From NCBI RefSeq assembly GCF_026191635.1, contig NZ_JAKRRW010000005.1:248001-312000 (forward strand): a stretch of 64,000 bases of DNA, given 5' to 3'. Origin of the DNA: Photobacterium obscurum. GTDB taxonomy: Bacteria; Pseudomonadota; Gammaproteobacteria; Enterobacterales; Vibrionaceae. The notes under the pieces were generated by a model, which ran no database searches, had not been told where the DNA came from, and saw nothing but the letters and a program-made list of their open reading frames with translations. The first letter of the stretch is position 1. The number at the start of each line of letters is the position of its first letter. Of this stretch, positions 33,666 to 42,494 are shown piece by piece. Position numbers and translations under genes: made by a program.

Positions 33666-33742
33666 TTTTACAATTAACAAATACTCGGATTATATTTATT
33701 ATCTAGGTATGAGGTACCTGATAATTCGTTTGAATAAAGGTA

Positions 33743-36493
33743 TTAAACAAACTTTAGCTTTGTCACTTCCTTGAGCCCCGATAACAGCAAGGTTGGAATA
33801 GAGGCCATTATGATTATTCCGCCAAGATGCCCGATGGACAATGCTTCTGTATTAAAGATCATCTGCCCGATACTGGTATAGATAACCCCTAGTGACAAAG
33901 TTGCCGATACTGCAACTGCGCCCAATAGGTACTTATTGGTAAATGGATTTTTCCGGTATAGCGTCGTAAACGAGCGAGAGTCGAACAAGTGCCATAGCTG
34001 GGCAAAGATCAGCATCGAGAAAGCCACCGTCTGCGCGTAGTTTGCACTGTAACCGGCATCCAGTGCCCAGTTAAAAGCAAAGTAGCTCATTGTTCCTAAT
34101 GCAAGACCTCTAACCACGATCTTTGCACCGAGGAAGTCACCAAAGAAACCTTCGTTTCGCTTACGCGGTTTGCGCTCCATTAGATCTTTTTCTTCCGGCT
34201 CAACACCCAACGCCAAGGCGGGTAACCCATCTGACACCAAGTTAATCCAAAGAATCATCAGCGGCGTCAGCGGCAAGATTGCTTCCGGCCCCATCATCAG
34301 AAATGCAATTAGGATAACCGAAACCTCTCCGACATTGGCCGTCAACGCCTGACGGATAAACTTACGCAGGTTGTCGAAAATCTGGCGTCCCTGGCGTACC
34401 GCTTTCACAATGGTACTGAAATTATCGTCAAGCAAGATCAAATCGCCGGAATCTTTCGCTACCGAGGTTCCGGTGATCCCCATTGCAACTCCGATATCTG
34501 CGCGACGTAGAGCAGGTGCATCATTCACGCCGTCCCCGGTCATAGCAGGTACTTCGTTATTGTACTGCTGTGCCTGTACAATACGCAGCTTATGCTCAGG
34601 TGAAACCCTTGCAAAAACGGCAACCTCAGGACAAATTCGGCGCAGTTCTTCATCATCCATCCTGTCGAGCTCTGCCCCTGTCACCACCTTATCTTTCTCG
34701 CTGCGTATAATGCCTATCTCTCGAGCAATCGCAGCGGCTGTCAGAGCATGGTCACCGGTGATCATAACGGTACGCACCCCGGCTTCGTAGCAGCTGTTAA
34801 CCGCCTCTTTCACCTCAGGTCGCGGCGGATCCATAATGCCATATAACCCCAAGATCGTGACATCCTGCTCCAGCTCGTGATGATCCCGCTCAAGATCCTC
34901 TTCGCTGAGCTCACGGATACCAACAGCCAGGGTACGCAATGCCTCTTGGGCAAATGTCTCGATAGCGGCTTGATAGCCAGCCACATACTCTTCGGCCGGG
35001 TTGGCAGCCAGAGCCAAGTTGCCGTGCACCGATGGACAGCGATGCTCAATCACCTCGCCGTTAACCATAAAGCCTGTCGCATTTCGCAGAACAACATCCG
35101 GGGCCCCTTTTAACGCCAGAAAATGTCTGCCAGACTGGTGCTTAATAATCACTGAGGCCATCTTGCGACCAGAGTCAAACGGGAATTTCTCGACAATGGA
35201 ATATTCTCCCGATGACAGCATATTCGCCTGGTTCAGACCCGCTTTTGCGGCGGCGACAATCAATGCGCCCTCGGTCGGATTGCCACGGACGGAATAGTTA
35301 TCACCATCCTGGCGGAACTCAGCATCATTGCATAATGTCGCGACGACCAGTCCGTCCATCATTTCCGGACTATCTGTTGCAGCAGTGCCGTGCTTAATCG
35401 GCTTGAACTCGCCCTTCGGATCAAAACCCTTGCCTGTTACCTGCCAGTAGCGTCCGGCACTATCATAGGCCTTCATCACCTGCATCTGGTTTTGGGTCAG
35501 CGTACCGGTTTTGTCCGAACAGATAACGGTGGTTGAGCCTAGCGTTTCGATAGCAGAGAGCTGCTTAGCCAGCGCATTACTTTTAACCATCTTGGTCGAG
35601 CCCATGGTCAGCACAATAGATACGACCGTAGGTAATCCTTCAGGGATAGCAGCAACGGATAGTGAGATCCCGGTATTAAGAATTTCCAACCATGGCATGC
35701 CATGATAGATACCGATAGCGCAAACGACGGAAACCACACCAAGCGCTGCCACCATCAATGTTTTGGCAATGGTATCCATACGGACCTGCATTGGTGTTTT
35801 GGTTTCTTCGGTATTCGACATCATATCGGCAATATGGCCAACTTCAGTCTGCATACCGGTTGCTACGACGACCCCATAGCCAGTACCTGATGTCACAATT
35901 GTCGTCATGAACCCCATGTTAACCTGATCGCCAAGGCCAATGTTGTCACCATCCAGGGCTGCTGTTGACTTGTCGACAGGTTCGGATTCGCCGGTTAGAG
36001 CAGCCTCATCAATTGACAGCCGATTCGACTCGATGATCCTGACATCGGCTGCCAGAATATCACCGGTATCAATTTTTAAAATGTCCCCCGGAACCAGATC
36101 CCTGGCTGCGACTTCATGAATTTCACCACTCCTAAGCACATGGGCAGTTGGGGCTGCCATTTCCTTCAGGGCTTCCATCCCCTTCTGGGCCTTGAATTCC
36201 TGCCAAAAGGCAATAATGGCATTAATAAAAATAATGACAGTAATCGCAATACCATCAACTAAGTGTCCGGTAAAAAATGAAACAATTGCGCCAACACCAA
36301 GAATAAAAATCAAAGGATTTTTAAATTGGTGAATGAATAACTCTAAAGCAGACTTTCCACGTTTCTCTTCTAACTCATTGGGACCATACTTTTCTTGACG
36401 ATTCTTAACTTCATTATCATTCAAACCAGAAGAACTGGTATCCAATGTAGATATTGTGTTATCCACTGTCTCGGTAAACCACTTTTTTAGCAT
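33743..36493 (-). CDS. P2-type cation-transporting ATPase (Ca2+-ATPase-like)
   Basis: A 916-residue P-type ATPase. It has an N-terminal cation-ATPase domain, the actuator motif LTGESEPVD (about 173), PEGLP in the fourth membrane helix (SVAAIPEGLPTVV) as in SERCA/PMCA pumps, phosphorylated Asp327 in SDKTGTLT, the nucleotide-domain KGAPDVVL and the hinge TGDGVNDAP. The C-terminal six-helix block has NLVSDGLPALALGVEP. Ca2+ export is the most likely function, but Na+ pumps of similar sequence exist. A perfect FNR-type box lies about 175 bases upstream of its start. Confidence 0.88.
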   Translation of the reverse strand: MLKKWFTETVDNTISTLDTSSSGLNDNEVKNRQEKYGPNELEEKRGKSALELFIHQFKNPLIFILGVGAIVSFFTGHLVDGIAITVIIFINAIIAFWQEFKAQKGMEALKEMAAPTAHVLRSGEIHEVAARDLVPGDILKIDTGDILAADVRIIESNRLSIDEAALTGESEPVDKSTAALDGDNIGLGDQVNMGFMTTIVTSGTGYGVVVATGMQTEVGHIADMMSNTEETKTPMQVRMDTIAKTLMVAALGVVSVVCAIGIYHGMPWLEILNTGISLSVAAIPEGLPTVVSIVLTMGSTKMVKSNALAKQLSAIETLGSTTVICSDKTGTLTQNQMQVMKAYDSAGRYWQVTGKGFDPKGEFKPIKHGTAATDSPEMMDGLVVATLCNDAEFRQDGDNYSVRGNPTEGALIVAAAKAGLNQANMLSSGEYSIVEKFPFDSGRKMASVIIKHQSGRHFLALKGAPDVVLRNATGFMVNGEVIEHRCPSVHGNLALAANPAEEYVAGYQAAIETFAQEALRTLAVGIRELSEEDLERDHHELEQDVTILGLYGIMDPPRPEVKEAVNSCYEAGVRTVMITGDHALTAAAIAREIGIIRSEKDKVVTGAELDRMDDEELRRICPEVAVFARVSPEHKLRIVQAQQYNNEVPAMTGDGVNDAPALRRADIGVAMGITGTSVAKDSGDLILLDDNFSTIVKAVRQGRQIFDNLRKFIRQALTANVGEVSVILIAFLMMGPEAILPLTPLMILWINLVSDGLPALALGVEPEEKDLMERKPRKRNEGFFGDFLGAKIVVRGLALGTMSYFAFNWALDAGYSANYAQTVAFSMLIFAQLWHLFDSRSFTTLYRKNPFTNKYLLGAVAVSATLSLGVIYTSIGQMIFNTEALSIGHLGGIIIMASIPTLLLSGLKEVTKLKFV

Positions 36494-36667
36494 ACAGTGC
36501 TCTCCATGAAGTAATTATTTTGGCACATTAAAACCTTGCAACTGGTTTAACACAGTTCACAAGGAGTTAATTTATTAATGGTTAATTAATGCGGATATAA
36601 ATTAGCGCAACGATTTGATAGTTGTATATGAATACCGTTCACTTCATTTGAGGTTCAGTTTGATTCT

Positions 36668-36681
36668 TTGATTTAAATCAA
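36668..36681. promoter_or_regulatory. Perfect FNR-type box upstream of the P-type ATPase
   Basis: TTGAT-TTAA-ATCAA matches the FNR consensus TTGAT-N4-ATCAA at all ten positions. It lies about 175 bases from the ATPase start and may drive a leftward promoter under oxygen limitation. Confidence 0.6.
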
Positions 36682-37189
36682 AATCAGCTCCTCTTATCGG
36701 TATTTTATAAATCAAGAATGTAATAAACAATGAATAAAACTGAATATTATTAGAGATAAAAACTCGAAAAAACCGAGCATTAAAAGCAAAAACCAACAAT
36801 TAAACCGAGTTTGATAGCATTTATCCGCCACCAAATGTGACATCACTCAACCTTTCATTTAACAGTCAAGCAACAGATAAAAACCGATTCTAAAAACAAT
36901 CCAACAGTCAAAAGTAAATGCATTCTTTTGCTTTTGTGGAGAATTTATAACGAACAAAAATATGCTCGCAAAAATACTGCTAATATAGCCACCAAACTAA
37001 TAAGCTTGCATTTTACTATGAAAATTTCACTTTGTTGTATTACATTTCACATTGAAAGAAAATGTAAAATCAAACTAATTAGTATCAATACTGTTTCCAT
37101 ATCATTTTGTTGTAATGTTTTGTAAATTGTTGAACTAGCCTTTAATTATTAAAACTCGCTAGTTACCTTAATTATTTCTGAACGGAAAA

Positions 37190-37203
37190 ATGATCATAAT
37201 CAA
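37190..37203. promoter_or_regulatory. FNR-like box upstream of the 48-residue protein
   Basis: ATGAT-CATA-ATCAA, nine of ten consensus positions, about 110 bases before the small gene's ATG. Confidence 0.45.
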
Positions 37204-37313
37204 TTCGTGGATGCCAACAATTATTTAAATTGAAAGCGAAGAAGAGTGTTTTAACTTATATCAACAACTAATAACCGTTACAGCATTTATGTTTAATGAT
37301 AAGTGAGGTCACC

Positions 37314-37460
37314 ATGTTAGACTCTGTAATAAATACATTAGGAATGTTCATCATAGGCGGGAAATATGTGCTCATGGTAGTTTTAGCGGGTATAATCTTT
37401 TTTACCGGCCCAAGCAGCACCGAGCTAATGACTATGAATCTTATTGATACCAATGAGTAA
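37314..37460 (+). CDS. 48-residue single-pass membrane protein
   Basis: The ATG at 37314 has the ribosome site GTGAGGTCACC. The product begins MLDSVINTLGMFIIGG, has a strong membrane helix (YVLMVVLAGIIFFTG) and a short acidic tail ending DTNE. It is unrelated in sequence to the nearby 26-residue protein. No family is recognised. An independent promoter region with an FNR-like box suggests that it is expressed on its own. Confidence 0.55.
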   Translation: MLDSVINTLGMFIIGGKYVLMVVLAGIIFFTGPSSTELMTMNLIDTNE

Positions 37461-37489
37461 CACCATACTATTTCATCTTGGTATTCGAT

Positions 37490-37684
37490 TTAGCCACAAG
37501 CAGTGCTCCAACTGAGGGCGCAAACCATATCAATCAGTTCAAGCGGGAGATCGTTCATCCCGCTAGCACTGTTTTGTTCAATTGCTACATACAGCAGATC
37601 TTCATCCAATCCTGAAAGCATGTAATCGTTCAAGGTCGCCCTGTCAGCATTTGGGCTAATAGGGCAACAGATATAATAAAACAA
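37490..37684 (-). CDS. Doubtful small ORF directly after the agmatine deiminase gene
   Basis: A TTG-initiated frame of 64 residues begins 4 bases after the aguA stop; the first ATG would give 43 residues. The protein is acidic and contains LSGLDEDLLYVAIEQNSA and LPLELIDMVCAL, which look protein-like rather than random. No good ribosome site is seen. It could be a small real gene or a remnant. Confidence 0.3.
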   Translation of the reverse strand: MFYYICCPISPNADRATLNDYMLSGLDEDLLYVAIEQNSASGMNDLPLELIDMVCALSWSTACG

Positions 37685-37687
37685 CGG

Positions 37688-38779
37688 CTAAATCTGAGGG
37701 ATTTGCTGGGTGATACAATGAATATTACCACCACCCAATAGGATTTCGCGCGCATCAACTCCAGTGATCTGATAACCAGGGTACAGCTCAGAGAGCAAGC
37801 TGGCCACTTCACCATCACGAGTTTCATCAAGCAACGGATAGATGATGTGTTCATTCGAAATCAAGTAATTGGCATAAGATCCCGCCAAGCGTTCACCCGG
37901 CACACGCTCCATACCGTCCGACGCATCCACACCGCTCGCTTCATCTTCGGAGATAAATAATGGCCCCGGCATCGGTAATTTATGTACCTTGATCTGACGA
38001 CCTTTGGCATCCTTTTGCGTTAACAAAGCATCCATTGCCATTCGAGAAATATTGTACTGAGGATCCGTATCGTCTTCACACCATGTCAGTACAACTTCAC
38101 CCGGGCGTACCACGTGGATCAAATTATCAACATGTCCGTTAGTTTCATCATTGTATAAACCTTGGGGGATCCAGATAACTTTCTCAACCGATAGGTAAGC
38201 TTTCAAAACCTCTTCGATCTGCGCACGATCTAAATCCGGATTTCGGCTAGGATGGAGCAAGCACTCCTCAGTAGTGTACAGCGTACCGTCGCCATCAACA
38301 TGAATTGAGCCCCCCTCCAGCACGATTGGCGCACGGTAGCTGTTATCTCCCAATGTTTCACACACCTTCCGTGCAACCGCATCATCTTTGTCCCAGGGGA
38401 AATATAGGCCATCCACCAACCCGCCCCACGCATTAAAGTGCCAGTCGACCCCGCGACGCTCCCCCTTATCATTTACCACATAGGAAGGGCCGATATCTCG
38501 CATCCAGGAATCATCGGTACTCATCTCCAGCAATTGAATATCACTCGGTAACATTGAACGAGCATTCTCAAACTGACTCGCACTGACAACCATCGTCACC
38601 GGCGTTGTTTGGGCAATTGCTTTAGCCACTTCAACAAAGGTCGCCTGCGCGGGCTTCCCGCCATAGCGCCAGTTGTCGGTACGCTCTGGCCATGCCATCC
38701 ATACCCCAGATTGAGGCTCATGCTCCGCAGGCATTCTGAATCCATCTTGCTTAGGCGTCGTGGTAAGTTGTTTTGTCAT
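37688..38779 (-). CDS. aguA: Agmatine deiminase
   Basis: A 363-residue enzyme of the guanidino-group-modifying superfamily that converts agmatine to N-carbamoylputrescine and ammonia. Signatures are PAEHEPQSGVWMAWPER (N-terminus), STDDSWMRDIGPSYVV, NGHVDNLIHVV (active-site His) and the catalytic Cys355 in GGGNIHCITQQ. It forms a unit with the antiporter gene aguD upstream and belongs to the complete agmatine deiminase pathway encoded here. Confidence 0.95.
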   Translation of the reverse strand: MTKQLTTTPKQDGFRMPAEHEPQSGVWMAWPERTDNWRYGGKPAQATFVEVAKAIAQTTPVTMVVSASQFENARSMLPSDIQLLEMSTDDSWMRDIGPSYVVNDKGERRGVDWHFNAWGGLVDGLYFPWDKDDAVARKVCETLGDNSYRAPIVLEGGSIHVDGDGTLYTTEECLLHPSRNPDLDRAQIEEVLKAYLSVEKVIWIPQGLYNDETNGHVDNLIHVVRPGEVVLTWCEDDTDPQYNISRMAMDALLTQKDAKGRQIKVHKLPMPGPLFISEDEASGVDASDGMERVPGERLAGSYANYLISNEHIIYPLLDETRDGEVASLLSELYPGYQITGVDAREILLGGGNIHCITQQIPQI

Positions 38780-38837
38780 GATGCTTTCCTTCTATCTTTT
38801 ATTTACATCAAATCTGTTAGTGTCAATCATCATCAAA

Positions 38838-40256
38838 CTATGCAGTATGCTCTTGATATTTAGCTTCTTTTTCTGTTTTGGACTTTTTCTCTACCGCCAG
38901 CTTCAATAAATACTCACCCAGGGCTATGGTCAGTGCCACACCGATAAAGACCGGCCCGCTGTAAGTCCAATCCACCGTGAACGTAAGCAAATCTGGGAAA
39001 ATGAACAGCACAACAGCCTGTGCAATCGTGAGGAAACACACGATGCTCAGCAACCATTGCACCCCCATGCCACCAGGCACACGGAATGGACGTTCGCGCT
39101 TACTGTCACTCACACGTAGTTTCAAATATGACGGGAACATAAACAGATAAGGCAGAAGGAAAATACAGCTGGAGAATGCAAATACCGACCAAAACAACTC
39201 ATCACTGCTTTGGGCAAAAATGGCGTAAGCGAGAATGACGATAGTTGACAGTATTCCTGTGATATTATTGGCACCGACTGGGGTATCATATTTTTCGGAC
39301 ATCTTAGCTACCATTTCAGGTAGTTCACCTTCATTGGCTGCCTCTGCCGCTGCTCGACTGGCTCCCATGGTCCATGTCACCATATTGCCGATGAAAGTTA
39401 GCAATGCCATGATACCGATAGCGTACACCATGAACTGACCAAAGGCCCCTGTACCAAATAACTTGCGCAACGTATCGATAATACCGGCCACAAGACCAAT
39501 ATCCTGGACGGGAAGTGCCATCAATATACCGACCGTCCCAAAGACATAGAGGAAGGCAGTGATAACAGCCGCAAGAAAAATGGACTTCGGCATATCACGC
39601 ACATCTTTCATTTCTTTGGTCATGGTCGCGACAAGTTCAAACCCCATCAGGTTGAATACCAACGCTGGCAAAAAAGCCACCCCCGTATCGAGGCTTGGCA
39701 TCATGGCCGAAAGACTAAATTCATTAGCAACACCATGCTTCGCCGCATAGATAAAGCCACCAAAACCCAACACTGAAATCACTGTCACTTTCAAGACGGC
39801 ACCAATATTGGTCACCCAGACGCCGACATCGACAGAAACATTACAGATCCAAATTGTTAGCCAGGTCAGTACAATACAAATTACAATTTGCCAGAATAAA
39901 GATAAGTCAGGGAAAAATAGTTCAGCAAACATCCCGGCAAACATAATATATACAGCGGGCATCCATAACCCGACATTAATCCAATAAAACCACGTTGTTC
40001 TTACAGCCCATTTATAACCAAAGGCTTGTTTAACCCAGTCATAAATACCGCCATCACCAGGGTAGGTGGTTCCCAGCTCAGAGGTAATTAAACCGTAGGG
40101 AATAACAAATACAACTAATGTCACCAACCACCAGCCAATTGCACTAACCCCAATAGAAGCCGAAGCCGTTAATGTATCTACAACAATAACGGCGCATAGG
40201 CTAAATAGGGCTAAGCTTGTCACCCCCATTTTTCCCGTCGATGCTTGCGTGTCCAT
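38838..40256 (-). CDS. aguD: Agmatine/putrescine antiporter (APC family)
   Basis: A 472-residue amino acid-polyamine-organocation transporter with about 12 helices. The GDGGIYDWVKQAFG segment in the first repeat is the substrate-binding loop of the APC family. Next to aguA it most likely exchanges external agmatine for internal putrescine, as AguD does in lactic acid bacteria. Substrate assignment rests on context. It is divergent from the carbamate kinase gene. Confidence 0.82.
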   Translation of the reverse strand: MDTQASTGKMGVTSLALFSLCAVIVVDTLTASASIGVSAIGWWLVTLVVFVIPYGLITSELGTTYPGDGGIYDWVKQAFGYKWAVRTTWFYWINVGLWMPAVYIMFAGMFAELFFPDLSLFWQIVICIVLTWLTIWICNVSVDVGVWVTNIGAVLKVTVISVLGFGGFIYAAKHGVANEFSLSAMMPSLDTGVAFLPALVFNLMGFELVATMTKEMKDVRDMPKSIFLAAVITAFLYVFGTVGILMALPVQDIGLVAGIIDTLRKLFGTGAFGQFMVYAIGIMALLTFIGNMVTWTMGASRAAAEAANEGELPEMVAKMSEKYDTPVGANNITGILSTIVILAYAIFAQSSDELFWSVFAFSSCIFLLPYLFMFPSYLKLRVSDSKRERPFRVPGGMGVQWLLSIVCFLTIAQAVVLFIFPDLLTFTVDWTYSGPVFIGVALTIALGEYLLKLAVEKKSKTEKEAKYQEHTA

Positions 40257-40359
40257 AATATATCTCCGTGTAGATTCAACTTATCAAATATTTTTCTATG
40301 ACATCACTTATTGCTTGATGGTTATTATCTAATCAGAGCTGGCGACCAACTTACGTTAT

Positions 40360-40369
40360 TAGAATCACT
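40360..40369. promoter_or_regulatory. TAGAATCA motif, candidate regulator site (copy 1)
   Basis: TAGAATCACT lies in the divergent aguD/aguC promoter region. Related copies lie at 42268-42277 (TAGAATCAAA) and 42360-42369 (inverted), both upstream of the carbamoyltransferase gene. The sharing between the two agu control regions suggests a common regulator, perhaps the local TetR protein. Confidence 0.3.
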
Positions 40370-40452
40370 TATCGGCTAGGCGACGATTAATTATGGAAAA
40401 GGCGTGACCTGAAATTCATATCTCCACCTCCAATGGCTCTTAGACGATAAAA

Positions 40453-40466
40453 TTGATTCTGATCAA
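40453..40466. promoter_or_regulatory. Perfect FNR-type box in the agmatine locus
   Basis: TTGAT-TCTG-ATCAA matches all ten consensus positions. It lies 83 bases before the carbamate kinase ATG and about 200 bases from the divergent antiporter start. Confidence 0.6.
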
Positions 40467-40548
40467 ATGCATAAAATTCCCTAAGGAGATACATTTTGAT
40501 GCAGACCAACACGGTTATTCAGATCATTAATGTGACAGGAAGAAGGCA

Positions 40549-41463
40549 ATGGATAATAACAAACCGATCATCGTTGTGGCTGTCGGAGGCAATGCGCTGC
40601 TCCAGCGTGGCGAGCTAATGAGTTATGAAAACCAATTTAGCAATATCGCGATTGCAACCCAGGCATTGGCAAAGTTGAGTGAAGAGTACCGGGTAGTTAT
40701 CGTGCATGGCAACGGCCCCCAGGTCGGGCTATTGGCATTGCAAAACCTGGCCTACACCGATGCACCGCCCTATCCACTCGATGTACTTGGTGCAGAGACC
40801 CAGGGCATGATCGGTTATATGATGGCCCAAGGGCTGAAGAGAGCGTTGCCCGACGGCAAGTTCAGTACCGTTCTGACACAAATTGCCGTCGATGAAAATG
40901 ATCCTGCATTTGACGCCCCGGATAAATTTATCGGCCCGATCTATGACCAGCAAACCGCGGCTGACAAGGCTCGGCAATATGGCTGGACCGTCAAACAAGA
41001 CGGTGAATTCTGGCGCCGGGTCGTCCCTTCTCCATACCCTCAACAAATTCTTGAACTTGATAGTATCCGCACACTATTGGACGCGGGCCATACGGTAATA
41101 TGCTGTGGTGGTGGTGGCTGTCCGGTTGTTCATACCCAACAGGGATATGAAGGCGTCGAAGCTGTGATAGACAAAGACTTGTCTGCCGCGGTATTGGCCA
41201 AACGGCTTGGTGCCCAACACTTTTTAATTTTGACTGACGGGGATTTCGTTTGTGTTGACTGGGGCACACCGAACGAAAAACCGCTATACGATGTCAGCGT
41301 CAACGAACTAAAGCAATATACCTTTGCGGCCGGGTCGATGGCACCGAAAGTCAATGCCTGCTGCGACTTTGCCGCTGCAACATTGGGAATAGGACATATT
41401 GGCTCGCTACACAAAGCGTATGAAATTATGGCACATCAATCCGGCACCCATATTCGTGCATAA
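40549..41463 (+). CDS. arcC: Carbamate kinase
   Basis: A 304-residue amino acid kinase-fold enzyme that transfers phosphate from carbamoyl phosphate to ADP, releasing ammonia and CO2. Motifs are VVAVGGNALLQRGE, VIVHGNGPQVGLL, CCGGGGCPVV, EAVIDKDLSAAVLA and AAGSMAPKV. In this locus it completes agmatine catabolism and yields ATP. In the agu nomenclature it would be aguC. Confidence 0.95.
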   Translation: MDNNKPIIVVAVGGNALLQRGELMSYENQFSNIAIATQALAKLSEEYRVVIVHGNGPQVGLLALQNLAYTDAPPYPLDVLGAETQGMIGYMMAQGLKRALPDGKFSTVLTQIAVDENDPAFDAPDKFIGPIYDQQTAADKARQYGWTVKQDGEFWRRVVPSPYPQQILELDSIRTLLDAGHTVICCGGGGCPVVHTQQGYEGVEAVIDKDLSAAVLAKRLGAQHFLILTDGDFVCVDWGTPNEKPLYDVSVNELKQYTFAAGSMAPKVNACCDFAAATLGIGHIGSLHKAYEIMAHQSGTHIRA

Positions 41464-41528
41464 TAGATGAATGATAGCGACCTAGATACCATATACCGAG
41501 AACACGGCAGGCCATAACAGGGAAGACC

Positions 41529-42149
41529 ATGAAAAAAGAATCAACAGAGCAGCGACTGGATCGAATTCATAAAGCGGTAACCCATCTGGTCGCACAACGC
41601 GATGTAAACTCTATTTCTATCTATGACGTTGCCAAAGAAGCCGCAATCGCTGCCTCGACGGTATATCATCACTACCCCAACATTGAGGCGTTGATCTACG
41701 AATTAATGGAAGGGATATTTGTTGATTTCACCACCGTCTTGCAAGAAGCAGTCAAGCCGGAAGAGATCCATCACTGGAGTGACATTAACCGGATGATTGA
41801 ACAAGGATTTGTCAATTATTACCGAAGTAATCCTTTAGTACAGCGCATCTTGCTTGGCCAGCATACCTATGCTTCGATCCGCCATGCAGATGCCCAAAAC
41901 GACCTGTTGCTTGCTGAGCATGTCGAAGCTATCTATCGCCAATACTTCGTTCTGCCAGAGCTGCCTAACGATGTGAATATTTTCGCCATAGCCCTGCAGG
42001 TAGCCGATAAAGTCTACTCAATGAACTACCGCGAGAATGGGGATATTCCTCCGGAAATGGCACGTGAAGCGATCACGCTTACCGAAGCATATTTAGGCAC
42101 ATACCTGCCTAAAAACCTAGTCAGACCTCCAGCCGAAGCAACGATGTAA
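41529..42149 (+). CDS. TetR-family regulator of the agmatine locus
   Basis: 206 residues. The N-terminal helix-turn-helix is VNSISIYDVAKEAAIAASTVYHHYP (about residues 25-50), the standard TetR pattern ending YHHY/F. The C-terminal ligand domain is unassigned. It lies between carbamate kinase and putrescine carbamoyltransferase, so it probably responds to agmatine or a pathway product. It differs from the LuxR-type AguR of lactic acid bacteria. Confidence 0.85.
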   Translation: MKKESTEQRLDRIHKAVTHLVAQRDVNSISIYDVAKEAAIAASTVYHHYPNIEALIYELMEGIFVDFTTVLQEAVKPEEIHHWSDINRMIEQGFVNYYRSNPLVQRILLGQHTYASIRHADAQNDLLLAEHVEAIYRQYFVLPELPNDVNIFAIALQVADKVYSMNYRENGDIPPEMAREAITLTEAYLGTYLPKNLVRPPAEATM

Positions 42150-42187
42150 ATTATTACCACCTGATGGACAATACAGATAGACAATAT

Positions 42188-42223
42188 AGCGCCGGTGACT
42201 ATAGTCATCGGCGCTTATTTTAT
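42188..42223 (+). terminator. Terminator after the TetR gene
   Basis: AGCGCCGGTGAC-TATA-GTCATCGGCGCT, a 12-bp stem with one G-U pair, followed by TATTTTATT. It lies 38 bases after the stop. Confidence 0.85.
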
Positions 42224-42494
42224 TGCCCATAGAGAATAACTTATTCTGTTCTTTCCAAGAATAATATTAGAATCAAATATCGAATAATAACGCCCATACC
42301 AACATGTATTTGTGACAAATAACAGGAAGTTTTCACCTCTTATTTAATATCAATCGATTAGTGATTCTAGTTTAAGAATTATATGGCTCAACTAACGATA
42401 ATAAAAACATAAAGAGAAGCAACAACCTCTAAATCATCACTCTTTTAGCTAGTCGAAACAATGCTAATACGATATTAAACAGAAGGGATATATT
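42224..42494. promoter_or_regulatory. Promoter region of the carbamoyltransferase gene
   Basis: About 270 bases, AT-rich. It contains TAGAATCAAA at 42268-42277 and the inverted AGTGATTCTA at 42360-42369, which match a motif in the other agu control region. No FNR box was found here. Confidence 0.4.

Larger units (their letters stand above)
36494..37313. other. Long AT-rich intergenic region
   Basis: About 820 bases between the ATPase gene (leftward) and the 48-residue protein (rightward). The composition is very AT-rich. One spurious ORF (36928-37125) has no ribosome site or recognisable sequence. Two FNR-like boxes are the only clear signals. Confidence 0.5.

Noticed and set aside
36928..37125. 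65-codon plus-strand ORF in the AT-rich gap
   Set aside because: Low-complexity Ile/Lys/Cys-rich translation, no ribosome site and no recognisable fold. Expected by chance in AT-rich DNA.
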